In this document: one piece after another, positions 27,144 through 36,307 of the stretch
Layout of the letters: every line of letters starts with the position of its first letter
Numbering within the stretch: the stretch's first letter is position 1
Origin: Oleispira sp963851095
GTDB taxonomy: Bacteria; Pseudomonadota; Gammaproteobacteria; Pseudomonadales; Oceanobacteraceae
Direction of reading: 5' to 3'
Assembly (NCBI GenBank): GCA_963851095.1
Contig: CAWKOX010000035.1
Coordinates: forward strand, 17,279 to 81,278
Length of the DNA stretch: 64,000 bases
Position numbers and translations under genes: made by a program
The notes under the pieces: model-generated
Told to the model about the DNA's origin: nothing
What the model saw: the letters and a program-made list of their open reading frames with translations, nothing else
Database searches by the model: none

Positions 27144-28772
27144 TTAGTGTGTTGGATTATCAGTGGCCGTAATAACTTTATTACGGCCTTTTTCTTTGGC
27201 TTTATATAAAGCGATATCAGTACGGTCTAAAATTGCTTTACTATCATCTTGATCGTTTAGCAGAGCTAAGCCACCACTGTAAGTAAACGACGTGGGTAGG
27301 TCACGGGTGCTGGCGATAATGTACTTTTTGAGTCGTTTACATGCCAGTTGCGCTGCTTCAGGGAGTGTATCAGGAAAAATAATAATGAATTCCTCACCGC
27401 CATAGCGCCCAATAATATCGCACTCACGAAAAATTAATTGCATGCTGCGTGCAAAAAATTTAATGACCCAGTCGCCGACCGAGTGGCCAAGGGTATCGTT
27501 GATTTTTTTGAAGTGGTCAAGGTCAACCATAGCAACCGATAAAGGGGTATTTTTACGACGACTGCGAGAAATTTCCTCTTCTAGTCTTCGAATACTTTCA
27601 CGGCGATTTAACAATCCTGATAAAGGATCTTTAGTCACAAGATCATAAACAGCTCGGCCTCGCTTGATTCGGGAATGAACGGTTAATAATAAATCATCAG
27701 GTGAAACGGGCTTCGTTAAAAAAGCATCAGCACCGGTCGACATTGCTCGAAGCTGTAAATCAGTGCTGGCCTCAGCGGAAAGAAAAACCAATGGGATGCT
27801 TAGAAGATTATCCATTTGGCGAATAATTCCTGCAAGTTCTTGGCCGTTGCAATAAGGCATGTAAAGATCTAATAAAATTAAGTCTGGTTCAAAATCGGCT
27901 AGTGCAGGCATTAATTCATGCTCTGGATTATTGACCGACAGCACTTCAAAATCGGATGCTTCCAAAATGCTTGCGTAATAATCGGAGAGTGATTTTTGAT
28001 CATCAATAATTAATATACGATATTGTTGCTGTTGCTGGCGCTCTGTTAATGAATCAATTGAGCGTAGCACTTGAGTGTAGTCCAAAGGCTTACTTATAAA
28101 TGCTTGCCCCCCCGCTTGAACCGCTTTTAAGCGAGCGTTAATACTACTACTTTCGGAAATGAAAATAAGTGGGATAGAAACACGAATTCTTTCAATATTA
28201 CCCAATGTGATCAAGTCTTCAGCAGGCAAACTATCAAGGCTAACAATAATGCAGCCAGTATTTTTTTGAACACTCGATGTAATTTGAGATATCTCGGAAA
28301 TGGTTGAAATCTCAAAGCTAGTGCTGGTTAATTTTTGCTTAATATCTTTAGCTAATACAGGATCGTTTTCTAAAACGATGATGTGCATGAATTCTTTATC
28401 GATTATTTTGGCTTTAAATTGGATTTCACGAATTTCAGTTTTAGGGTCCGTTTCCGCTTGCTGCATCATGCTAAGAAGTTGCTGGTTGATGCCTATAATA
28501 TGTTGTATTTCAGTTTCCGTAGGGTGCTTGTCAGAGTGAAAGAAGGGAGACATTTCGTCTTGCATTAGTTTAGCAATATTACCAATCTCGATATGACCAA
28601 ACATGGCAGCACTGCCACTAATATTTAGTATCTTAGTAAAAAATTCATCAAAATGTGCTTGTTTAGGTTCATCTATCCATTGCTGTGCCGCCTTTTTTAA
28701 ATCGGCCAACAAGCCTGGTATTTGCAAGCTGTATTGTTTTCTAAGTTCTTTATCCTGCACCCTAAACTCCAT
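27144..28772 (-). CDS. Hpt-like/REC/REC/GGDEF response regulator
   Basis: This is a 542-residue cytoplasmic protein. Residues 1-110 resemble an Hpt domain, but the phospho-accepting histidine is replaced (ILNISGSAAMFG where HTLKGSA is expected). Residues 128-240 form a divergent receiver (possible Asp180). Residues 251-370 form a full receiver with IIDD, D302 in LLDLYMP, and TKP. Residues 380-535 form a GGDEF domain with GGEEF at 458-462 and an RxxD inhibition site (RECD, 449-452). It should make cyclic di-GMP when the second receiver is phosphorylated. No cognate kinase gene is adjacent. Confidence 0.9.
   Translation of the reverse strand: MEFRVQDKELRKQYSLQIPGLLADLKKAAQQWIDEPKQAHFDEFFTKILNISGSAAMFGHIEIGNIAKLMQDEMSPFFHSDKHPTETEIQHIIGINQQLLSMMQQAETDPKTEIREIQFKAKIIDKEFMHIIVLENDPVLAKDIKQKLTSTSFEISTISEISQITSSVQKNTGCIIVSLDSLPAEDLITLGNIERIRVSIPLIFISESSSINARLKAVQAGGQAFISKPLDYTQVLRSIDSLTERQQQQQYRILIIDDQKSLSDYYASILEASDFEVLSVNNPEHELMPALADFEPDLILLDLYMPYCNGQELAGIIRQMDNLLSIPLVFLSAEASTDLQLRAMSTGADAFLTKPVSPDDLLLTVHSRIKRGRAVYDLVTKDPLSGLLNRRESIRRLEEEISRSRRKNTPLSVAMVDLDHFKKINDTLGHSVGDWVIKFFARSMQLIFRECDIIGRYGGEEFIIIFPDTLPEAAQLACKRLKKYIIASTRDLPTSFTYSGGLALLNDQDDSKAILDRTDIALYKAKEKGRNKVITATDNPTH
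27165..27193 (+). terminator. clpB terminator lying inside the convergent gene's coding end
   Basis: The stem GGCCGTAATAA/TTATTACGGCC followed by TTTTT on the plus strand forms a strong terminator about 40 bp after clpB. It lies wholly within the last codons of the convergent GGDEF gene, whose GRNKVI C-terminal motif it encodes on the other strand. Confidence 0.8.
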
Positions 28773-28962
28773 GTGATAGCAATAATCAGTATGCGGTAAT
28801 ACTTAAAAGTATTGATGCATGACTTTAATTCTAGACTAATGCTTCAAAGACGCACTATTTCTCAATAAGGAATAAGTATGAGAATCAATGGTGATGATTT
28901 TTGACATAAGTGCAGGGAGGTCATTCGTTGATAGAGTGCTTGAGTAATTGGATTTTAAATGC

Positions 28963-28987
28963 TTAAATGATAATCATTATCATTTAA
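28963..28987. promoter_or_regulatory. Fur box
   Basis: A 25-bp palindrome, perfect around a single central base (28975), contains AATGATAATCATTATCATT, essentially the classical Fur consensus. It ends 13 bp before the ATG of the next gene, where bound Fur would block transcription or translation start in iron-replete cells. Confidence 0.88.
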
Positions 28988-29000
28988 AGGGGTTGTGGTT

Positions 29001-29495
29001 ATGTTTAATTTTCCATTATTTAATAAGCGTAAGTCGCCTTCTAGTAAAAAATTACAGGCGTTTTTAAAAGGGTGGGAACACAGCACATGCCTTGGTAGTA
29101 ACTTTTATCATCAAAAAGATTATCAAGCGGCTATCTTAGAGTTTGAAAAAGCGCTTGACTATGCGCGTTCAGGGCTTAAATGTAAGACTGAGAAGGCAAT
29201 TTTTATGCAGTATTATTCTCTTGCGAGCATGAACTTGGCGCAAGCGTTGAATTGCTACCAGCAGCAGCCTCAGTCAGAAAAAGTGTTATCGGATGCTCAT
29301 TTCAACATGCTGTCGATGATGGTCGATGTGGCTGAACCTGAGAGTCATCGTTATGAAGCGAAAAAACAAGCGGAGTTCTTATTAAAAAACTTGATCGAGT
29401 TTTTAGCGAGTATGGGACGAAAGAGCGTTGCGGATAGTCTGTTAGAAGAATTTACTCGGCTAAAAATCACACAGAGTGTTTTTTCAAAAGCATAG
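29001..29495 (+). CDS. TPR-like small protein under Fur control (possibly DUF2753-like)
   Basis: This 164-residue soluble protein is made of helices. The segment GSNFYHQKDYQAAILEFEKALDYA is a typical TPR-like helical pair, followed by further helices with C and Q-rich loops. The spacing of features recalls DUF2753 proteins of vibrios, but I cannot confirm that. The ATG at 29001 is chosen because AAGGGG lies 9 bp before it; a GTG two codons earlier is too close. A near-perfect Fur box directly upstream shows iron regulation. There is no signal peptide. Function unknown. Confidence 0.75.
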   Translation: MFNFPLFNKRKSPSSKKLQAFLKGWEHSTCLGSNFYHQKDYQAAILEFEKALDYARSGLKCKTEKAIFMQYYSLASMNLAQALNCYQQQPQSEKVLSDAHFNMLSMMVDVAEPESHRYEAKKQAEFLLKNLIEFLASMGRKSVADSLLEEFTRLKITQSVFSKA

Positions 29496-29696
29496 TTAAT
29501 CGTGGAATAAATAGTGGGACAAATAGTAGAGTAAATAGCGCTGAGCATAAAACGGTTAGTAGGTCCAAAGTATGATAATTGGGTATTAAATACCCTGAAT
29601 GTCTATTTAGTAAGAAAAGATGTGCTTCGATATTAGAATGCAGCGGCAAAGAACGATAAACTGGATCTCTACTCATCACTGAATCTTACTGTTGTT

Positions 29697-32633
29697 ATGA
29701 AACAGCTTTCCTTTTTAGCGTTATCGATGCTCATCTTTTTATTGGCTGGCTGCACACCACCTGATGATAAATCAAGTGCGTGTAGCAGCGCTTATAATCA
29801 AGATTCTGGTGTCAGAATCAGCACCGTTGGTACCCCAGAATTTATTGCCCCTGCGACCTGGGTTTTTGAACCGGTCGAAAATTTTGAGCTTGTTTCCTAT
29901 CAGTGGTCTTTCAGTGATGACCCTAACAGCCAAGTTAATCCTACTTATACACGGACCGCAGAGCATACTTTTAAGGAGCCAGGCCGCTACCGTGTGTGCT
30001 TGCGCTATACCACTGGAGGTGGAGCAAAGAGCAGTGTTGAATCGGAAGTTATTATCGGGGCGGGCAGTATATCGGGCACGATCACTGCAGCACTGAATAC
30101 GGATGTGGATGTCGATACCCGAGATCCTAATGAACCGTATGTTAATAATAATAGCTTTGATGATGCACAAATCATCTCTTCTAGTGCTCGATTATCAGGG
30201 GTTGTCGATCAATACGACCGCGAAGATTTTTATCAGGTGTATTTGCAGAGTGGCCAACGAATAACCCTCGGTATTACAGAAGAAGGGCCTAGCGGTTTTG
30301 AGGCTGTGCGCTTAGCACTTTATAGCGCGACAGCCACTATAAACAACCAAACGTCTGCCGATATTATGGTTGAAACCGATCTTGATACAGGCCAACACTC
30401 ACCCATCGTGATTGCGCCTACAACAGGCAGCTATTATATAAAAGTGAGCGCGATCAGTCCTCGTATAATCAATCAAGGCTTTGGACCATCGATATTGAGT
30501 CATAATATTTACTCCTTAGCGATTGATGCACCCAATAGCGCCGCAAGCAGTGCGCTAGGCAGCTACGCCCTAGATGAAGTCAATATTATGCTTAAGGCTG
30601 ATCGTCAGTACCAAGCACAAGGTCTAACAACCAAGATGGATTTAGGCCGCATTAAGACCCTAACTCTGGCAGATGCGCAGGCTTTTTTAAGCAGCCAAAA
30701 CATAACGGTTGCCAATCGCTTATTTGTTGCCAGCAGCAGTCAAAACATCAACGCTGAGTATCGTCATTGGCAAACATTGCAAGTGATAGAAGCTCTTGCG
30801 AGTCACCCTGATATTTTATACGCCGAGCCCAATTGGAAACGTTACCCTGCGGCGTTAACACCGATTAATGATCCTTATTACAGCACGCAGTGGCATTACA
30901 ATATGATCAATGTGCCGCAAGCATGGCAAGCCATGGGTAGTCGAGGGGATAATGATGTGATCGTGGCAGTGCTTGATACCGGAGTCTTAACCCGTCACCC
31001 AGATTTACTGGGCAATTTAGTGGCAGGTCACGATTTTGTCGATGACGACGCCGATGCGAATGACCCAGGCGATAAATCAATTAATGGGCAGCGCAGCAGT
31101 TTTCACGGTACGCACGTCGCAGGTACGATTGCTGCTTCGGCGGGAAATGGTATCGGCGGCGTCGGTATTGCGGCGGGTGTTAAAGTCATGCCCGTAAGAG
31201 TATTAGGCCAAGGTGGTGGTTTTGCGAGCGACATTATAAAAGGGGTTTGTTACGCCGCGGGTTTATCAACGCAGCAGTCTGGAAGCTCAGCCTGTAATAA
31301 TACCAGTGCTGCTTCAACCGCGAGTGATGTGATCAACTTGAGCTTAGGTGGGCCAGGTTATTCGGATATCGAGAATGCACTTTATAATGAAGTAATTGCG
31401 AAAGGTATTATTGTAATTGCGGCGGCGGGTAATGAATCAACGTCGGCGGCTTTTTACCCTGCGTCTTATAATAATGTCATATCAGTATCGGCGGTGAATA
31501 AAAATCGTGAGCAGGCCGATTATTCGAACTTTGGTTCTGCTATCGACATAGCAGCACCTGGTGGTGACTTTTTAGTCGATAGTGGCATTCTGAGCACGTT
31601 GGGCGATGACCAGCATGGCACAACTGAAATGATCTACGGTTCATTGCAAGGTACTTCAATGGCGGCGCCTCATGTAGCGGGTGTTGTGGCATTAATGAAA
31701 TCGGTAAAGCCAGAGTTAACTCAAAGCGAATTTTTAACGCACTTAAAGAGCGGAGCGTTAACCCAAGACTTAGGCGCTGATGGCAAAGATAATATTTTTG
31801 GTTGGGGTTTAATCGATGCTCAGAAAGCCATTCTATTAGTGCAAGAAGCGCCAGAGCCGCAAATCATAAGTTCAAATAACCGTTTATTCTTTAATATTAG
31901 TCAGGGCATTCGAAGCACTCAGAGTTTTACTTTAACCGCCGCGGGTGTTGATAATAATGCAGCGCTGGGTGAAATTAGTGTGCAAATTGTAGGTGGTGAG
32001 AGTAATACCAGCGATGCTAATCCCGATGATCGTTGGATATCGTTGGATAAAAATCTCGGTCTAGGGCTTTATCAAGTCACCGTTGATCGGACGGACTTAT
32101 TAGAGGGCGTTTATCAGGCCGAATTGATCGTCAGCTCTTCTTTAGTCGAGGTAGCGGATATCACCATAACCGTGCAATTGCAGGTAGGGAACTCGACTGT
32201 ATTTTCTAATGCTGGTGTGCAGTATGTGTTTATTATTCAAGAAGACGCCGAACCAGATGCTGAGGGTAATCTCTACAGTGCTGCGCTAAGCCCTCCGTTA
32301 GTCGCCTTTGAAGGTAAATACCGTTATCAAATAAGGGGGCTAAAAAAAGGTCGCTATCTTGTATCCACAGGGTCTGACTTAGATCTAGATAACTTTATTT
32401 GTGACCCCGGCGAGTCGTGCGGGCAATACCCAACATTAGAGCAGCCGAAAGTTGTGATTATCTCAGAAGATCAGCCTCAGGCAACAGCCAATATGGCGGT
32501 AGGTTATTTGAATATGAGTCGTGCGAATTCAGCGGTGAATACAGAAGAAAATAAGCCGGGCTTAAGAGTTCGTAAGGCGGCTGACGTTAACTCGGTCTCT
32601 GATTCTGCCATCAAAGCGATAACAGGAAACTAG
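29697..32633 (+). CDS. Subtilisin-like (S8) lipoprotein protease with PKD-like and PPC-like domains
   Basis: This 978-residue protein starts with a lipoprotein signal (lipobox LAGC, Cys19). Domains in order are a PKD-like fold (about 40-125), a prepeptidase C-terminal-like domain (about 150-280), a propeptide-like region (about 290-380) and the S8 catalytic domain. Catalytic residues are D427 (VLDTG), H470 (HGTHVAG) and S654 (GTSMAAPHVAG). A beta-rich tail of about 270 residues follows. It should be anchored in the envelope and degrade proteins outside the cytoplasm. The PrcB-like lipoprotein gene follows after 4 bp, implying a joint complex. The accessory domains are N-terminal, which is unusual for PPC. 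Confidence 0.9.
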   Translation: MKQLSFLALSMLIFLLAGCTPPDDKSSACSSAYNQDSGVRISTVGTPEFIAPATWVFEPVENFELVSYQWSFSDDPNSQVNPTYTRTAEHTFKEPGRYRVCLRYTTGGGAKSSVESEVIIGAGSISGTITAALNTDVDVDTRDPNEPYVNNNSFDDAQIISSSARLSGVVDQYDREDFYQVYLQSGQRITLGITEEGPSGFEAVRLALYSATATINNQTSADIMVETDLDTGQHSPIVIAPTTGSYYIKVSAISPRIINQGFGPSILSHNIYSLAIDAPNSAASSALGSYALDEVNIMLKADRQYQAQGLTTKMDLGRIKTLTLADAQAFLSSQNITVANRLFVASSSQNINAEYRHWQTLQVIEALASHPDILYAEPNWKRYPAALTPINDPYYSTQWHYNMINVPQAWQAMGSRGDNDVIVAVLDTGVLTRHPDLLGNLVAGHDFVDDDADANDPGDKSINGQRSSFHGTHVAGTIAASAGNGIGGVGIAAGVKVMPVRVLGQGGGFASDIIKGVCYAAGLSTQQSGSSACNNTSAASTASDVINLSLGGPGYSDIENALYNEVIAKGIIVIAAAGNESTSAAFYPASYNNVISVSAVNKNREQADYSNFGSAIDIAAPGGDFLVDSGILSTLGDDQHGTTEMIYGSLQGTSMAAPHVAGVVALMKSVKPELTQSEFLTHLKSGALTQDLGADGKDNIFGWGLIDAQKAILLVQEAPEPQIISSNNRLFFNISQGIRSTQSFTLTAAGVDNNAALGEISVQIVGGESNTSDANPDDRWISLDKNLGLGLYQVTVDRTDLLEGVYQAELIVSSSLVEVADITITVQLQVGNSTVFSNAGVQYVFIIQEDAEPDAEGNLYSAALSPPLVAFEGKYRYQIRGLKKGRYLVSTGSDLDLDNFICDPGESCGQYPTLEQPKVVIISEDQPQATANMAVGYLNMSRANSAVNTEENKPGLRVRKAADVNSVSDSAIKAITGN

Positions 32634-32637
32634 CAGT

Positions 32638-33126
32638 ATGACTTATACAAAACGGATACATTGCCGCCCGCTGTTTCTGGCTATCGCAATTCTCTTAATT
32701 TTGGTTGGCTGTGGTTCTCAGCCAGCTCAGCCTTCGTACTCAGTACCACAACGCGCTTACAGTCAGCAGTGTAATATTACTCAGTCAGAAAGTTATATTT
32801 GGCTTGAACAAGAAGATGAATGGTTAGGCTTACCCGAGCAAGCTCGCCAGCAATTTGAGCAAGAGCAGATTGATTGGATAAAAGAGAATGTATTAATCGT
32901 TAGTCTGGGGCAAAAAAATACAGCGGGTTATGATATTGAATTAAGTCAGTGGTTATTAGAGCAAGACTATTGGCAAGTCACGCGAATCACTCGCGCGCCG
33001 CAAGCAGGTAAATTGAACGCCATGGTAATGACCTCTCCGTGTGTCATGGTAAAAATTCCGAAAAGCATTAAATCATTCAGTTTAATCAATCCTGAAGGAC
33101 GAGTATTAGGTCGCTGGCCTTATTAA
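32638..33126 (+). CDS. PrcB-like lipoprotein, probable protease partner
   Basis: This 162-residue protein has a lipoprotein signal with lipobox ILVGC. The C-terminal half, VSLGQKNTAGYDIEL followed by QAGKLNAMVMTSPCVMVKIP, resembles the PrcB C-terminal domain (G-x-GGY/AGY strand, then an unspecific P-C-x-x-V-x-V strand). In Treponema, PrcB is a lipoprotein of the dentilisin complex with the subtilisin-type lipoprotein PrtP. Here the gene starts 4 bp after a subtilisin-like lipoprotein gene, so the same kind of pairing is likely. The family call is from memory of the motif and is moderate. Confidence 0.65.
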   Translation: MTYTKRIHCRPLFLAIAILLILVGCGSQPAQPSYSVPQRAYSQQCNITQSESYIWLEQEDEWLGLPEQARQQFEQEQIDWIKENVLIVSLGQKNTAGYDIELSQWLLEQDYWQVTRITRAPQAGKLNAMVMTSPCVMVKIPKSIKSFSLINPEGRVLGRWPY

Positions 33127-33208
33127 TGCTATTTGCTTATTAATGCTACCTGAAAGGCCGGTAGCGGTTTAGAATGCGGTTTTAATAACGATAAAACAAA
33201 GATTCGAT

Positions 33209-33727
33209 ATGGCCATTATATTAGGTATTGATCCGGGTTCCCGAATTACAGGGTACGGAGTGATTAATGCCGTAGGGCAAAAAATAGAATACATCGCCAG
33301 TGGCTGTATTCGCATCACAGAAAAAGAACTGCCGCAGCGCTTGGGGCAGGTTTTTGATGGTGTGAATGAAATTATCGAAACCTACTCCCCCGAGCAATTT
33401 GCGATTGAACAAGTCTTTATGGGAAAAAATGCCGACTCTGCTCTGAAATTAGGGCAAGCAAGAGGTGTGGCCATTGTGGCGGCTGTTCAGCATAACTTAC
33501 CGGTTTCGGAGTATGCGGCGCGTAGCGTGAAGCAAGCCGTTGTAGGTAAAGGCAGTGCCGAAAAAACTCAAGTTCAGCACATGGTTGAATTGCTTTTAAA
33601 ACTCCCCGGAAAACCACAAGAAGATGCCGCCGATGCGCTGGCTATTGCAATTACCCATGCTCATACTCGTGCTAATCTGGTGGCGAATATCGGTCTGAAA
33701 AAATTTAGTCGAGGTCGCATGCGCTAA
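33209..33727 (+). CDS. ruvC: Holliday junction resolvase RuvC
   Basis: This 172-residue endonuclease cuts Holliday junctions in complex with RuvAB. Acidic catalytic residues are visible: D8 in ILGIDPGSR, the glutamate in FAIEQVF, and the two aspartates in DAADALAIAITHA. Length is normal. The usual upstream yebC gene is absent here; instead the protease/PrcB pair precedes it. ruvA follows after 48 bp. Confidence 0.97.
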   Translation: MAIILGIDPGSRITGYGVINAVGQKIEYIASGCIRITEKELPQRLGQVFDGVNEIIETYSPEQFAIEQVFMGKNADSALKLGQARGVAIVAAVQHNLPVSEYAARSVKQAVVGKGSAEKTQVQHMVELLLKLPGKPQEDAADALAIAITHAHTRANLVANIGLKKFSRGRMR

Positions 33728-33775
33728 GCGAAACTGTTAGGCTAGCGTTTTAAAATAGTGTGAGAATAACCGAAC

Positions 33776-34378
33776 ATGATCGGACGATTAAGTGGTGTAT
33801 TGATTGAAAAACAAGCCCCCGATTTATTAATTGATGTGAATGGTGTGGGCTACGAAGTTCAAGCACCGCTATCGAGTTTTTTAGATATAGGCGCGGTGGG
33901 GAGTAAAATCACCTTATTAACGCACCTTATTGTTCGAGAAGATGCGCAATTGTTATATGGTTTTAGCGATAAAATGCAGCGCACTATGTTTCGCACTTTA
34001 ATAAAGGTGAGCGGCGTTGGTCCTAAGCTAGCGTTAGGAATTTTATCCAGTATGGATGCCGATACGTTTGCTCGCTGTATTCAAAATCATGAAGTGACTG
34101 CATTAACCAAATTACCAGGCGTCGGCAAAAAAACCGCTGAACGCCTCATCGTGGAAATGCAAGATCGCCTAAAAGAATGGCAAACTCAGGCGCCATTATG
34201 GGCAGCCGTTGAGCAAACCGCTTCAGCCAATCGCAACCATTTATTATCTGAAGCGGAAGCAGCATTGATTTCTTTGGGCTATAAACCTCAAGAAGCGGCT
34301 AAAATGCTCAGTAAAATGCCTGATGAAATTGACTCGTCAGAAGAGATGATTCGTCGTGCGCTGAAGGGCATGATGTAA
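33776..34378 (+). CDS. ruvA: Holliday junction DNA helicase subunit RuvA
   Basis: This 200-residue DNA-binding subunit recognises four-way junctions and recruits RuvB. It starts MIGRLSGVLIEK with the N-terminal OB fold. Helix-hairpin-helix motifs follow (KVSGVGPKLALGIL and KLPGVGKKTAERLIVEM), and the C-terminal RuvB-binding domain begins near SEAEAALISLGYKPQEA. It is placed between ruvC and ruvB in the standard order. Confidence 0.97.
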   Translation: MIGRLSGVLIEKQAPDLLIDVNGVGYEVQAPLSSFLDIGAVGSKITLLTHLIVREDAQLLYGFSDKMQRTMFRTLIKVSGVGPKLALGILSSMDADTFARCIQNHEVTALTKLPGVGKKTAERLIVEMQDRLKEWQTQAPLWAAVEQTASANRNHLLSEAEAALISLGYKPQEAAKMLSKMPDEIDSSEEMIRRALKGMM

Positions 34379-34438
34379 ACTAGCGTCATATAAAAAATCA
34401 ACAGGCATGAGTTAAAATTAATAGGAACAAATGTTTTT

Positions 34439-35488
34439 ATGATCGAGAGTGATCGCTTTGTAAGTGCCACATCCAATATAGGATCGCTAGGCGAGAGTGC
34501 TGCTTCACCCAAACGTGAAGATCGACAAGATAGAGCCATTCGCCCTGATACGTTAGCCGATTATCAAGGTCAGCCGGTGGTGCGCGAACAGATGGAAATT
34601 TTTATCGGCGCTGCCCGTGCCCGTGAAGAAGCATTGGACCATACCTTGGTTTTTGGTCCACCGGGTTTAGGCAAAACGACGCTGGCCAATATTATTGCCC
34701 ACGAAATGGGCGCTAATATAAAAAGTACGTCTGGCCCTGTTTTAGAGAAAGCCGGTGACCTAGCCGCAATGCTCACCAACCTTGAAGAAGGCGACGTTCT
34801 ATTTATTGATGAAATACACCGTCTGAGCCCTGCGATAGAAGAAATTTTATATCCAGCGATGGAAGACTATCAGTTGGATATAATGGTGGGTGAAGGCCCA
34901 GCTGCACGATCGATTAAGCTAGAACTGCCCCCGTTCACATTAGTCGGAGCAACGACCCGTGCAGGTTTATTAACGTCGCCATTACGTGACCGATTCGGTA
35001 TCGTTCAGCGTTTAGAGTTTTATAATATCGCCGACTTATCGCACATTGTTGCTCGCTCTGCACGCTTAATGGGATTAGAATCTGAGCCAGAAGGCGCGGC
35101 AGAAATTGCACGTCGTTCTCGCGGAACGCCTCGTATTGCTAATCGCTTATTACGCAGAGTTCGAGATTACGCACAAGTAAAGGGCGATGGTATTGTTACC
35201 AAGGCAAGCGCCGACGCTGCATTGAATATGTTAAAAGTTGATGTGCAAGGTTTTGATCATATGGACCGTCGTTTATTATTGGCACTGTTAGAAAAGTTTG
35301 ATGGTGGGCCGGTCGGGGTAGACAGTTTAGCCGCGGCCATCAGTGAAGAACGCGATACGATTGAAGACGTTTTAGAACCTTATTTAATTCAGCAAGGTTA
35401 TATGATGCGAACACCAAGAGGACGTACAGCAACCAAGCTGGCATATCGCCATTTCGGTTTGCCCGAACCAACAAATTCTAGTGATTGA
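34439..35488 (+). CDS. ruvB: Holliday junction branch migration ATPase RuvB
   Basis: This 349-residue AAA+ motor drives branch migration. Walker A is GPPGLGKTT, Walker B is VLFIDEIHRL, sensor 1 is VGATTRAG, and the C-terminal winged helix ends RTPRGRTATKLAYRHFGL. The start is ATG at 34439 after a TAGGAAC site. The next gene is tolQ; the acyl-CoA thioesterase gene ybgC that usually sits between ruvB and tolQ in related genomes is missing. Confidence 0.97.
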   Translation: MIESDRFVSATSNIGSLGESAASPKREDRQDRAIRPDTLADYQGQPVVREQMEIFIGAARAREEALDHTLVFGPPGLGKTTLANIIAHEMGANIKSTSGPVLEKAGDLAAMLTNLEEGDVLFIDEIHRLSPAIEEILYPAMEDYQLDIMVGEGPAARSIKLELPPFTLVGATTRAGLLTSPLRDRFGIVQRLEFYNIADLSHIVARSARLMGLESEPEGAAEIARRSRGTPRIANRLLRRVRDYAQVKGDGIVTKASADAALNMLKVDVQGFDHMDRRLLLALLEKFDGGPVGVDSLAAAISEERDTIEDVLEPYLIQQGYMMRTPRGRTATKLAYRHFGLPEPTNSSD

Positions 35489-35593
35489 AAATAGAATAAA
35501 ATATCAGTACCGAAAAAACACAGATTAGATTGAACTTTAAAAAGGGTTCAGTTTCGAACAAATAACCAGTTAATACAGTGTAAGGGAAATTTC

Positions 35594-36307
35594 ATGGAGC
35601 AAGCATCCGTAGAACAATCCATGTCGATTATGTCTTTAATCGTTAATGCCAGCTTTGTCGTTCAGTTGGTTATGTTGCTTTTAGTGGCGGCTTCAGTAGC
35701 CTCTTGGGTCATTATTGTTCAACGCTGGCGTCTACTTGCGGCAACCCGTAAGCAGCTAAATGCCTTTGAAGAACGCTTTTGGTCGGGAATCGACTTGAAT
35801 CAGCTTTATAAAGAATGTCAGAACAATCCTGATCCTGTTGGCGTAGAAAACGTGTTTACCAGCGGCTTAAAAGAGTTCGGCAAAATTCGACAGCAAGCGC
35901 CGGAAGAACCAGACACTATTATGGAAAGCACTCATCGTGCAATGCGTATTACTATTAGCCGTGAAACAGAAGTGCTAGAACATCACCTTTCGTTTTTAGC
36001 AACGGTCGGTTCAACCAGTCCTTATATTGGTCTGTTTGGTACGGTTTGGGGGATTATGCATTCTTTCCAAGGTTTAGCGATGATGAAGCAAGCAACCATT
36101 GCCTCTGTCGCACCGGGTATCTCAGAAGCACTTGTTGCGACTGCGATGGGTTTGTTAGCCGCAATTCCGGCGGTTATTTTTTATAACCGTTTTACCACGA
36201 AAGTAGAGCAGCTGGTTTCTGGTATGCAAACGTTTGGCGAAGAGTTTTCTTCTATTTTATATCGTCAGACTCACCGCATGAAGCAGCCAAAGAAAGGTAA
36301 CGAATAA
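35594..36307 (+). CDS. tolQ: Tol-Pal system proton channel subunit TolQ
   Basis: This 237-residue MotA/TolQ/ExbB family protein has three membrane helices: one near residues 15-40 and two in the conserved second half (SFLATVGSTSPYIGLFGTVWGIM and IAPGISEALVATAMGLLAAIPAVIFY-like). With TolR it uses the proton gradient to energise TolA during cell division and outer-membrane constriction. Its stop overlaps the tolR start by one base, showing translational coupling. Confidence 0.97.
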   Translation: MEQASVEQSMSIMSLIVNASFVVQLVMLLLVAASVASWVIIVQRWRLLAATRKQLNAFEERFWSGIDLNQLYKECQNNPDPVGVENVFTSGLKEFGKIRQQAPEEPDTIMESTHRAMRITISRETEVLEHHLSFLATVGSTSPYIGLFGTVWGIMHSFQGLAMMKQATIASVAPGISEALVATAMGLLAAIPAVIFYNRFTTKVEQLVSGMQTFGEEFSSILYRQTHRMKQPKKGNE

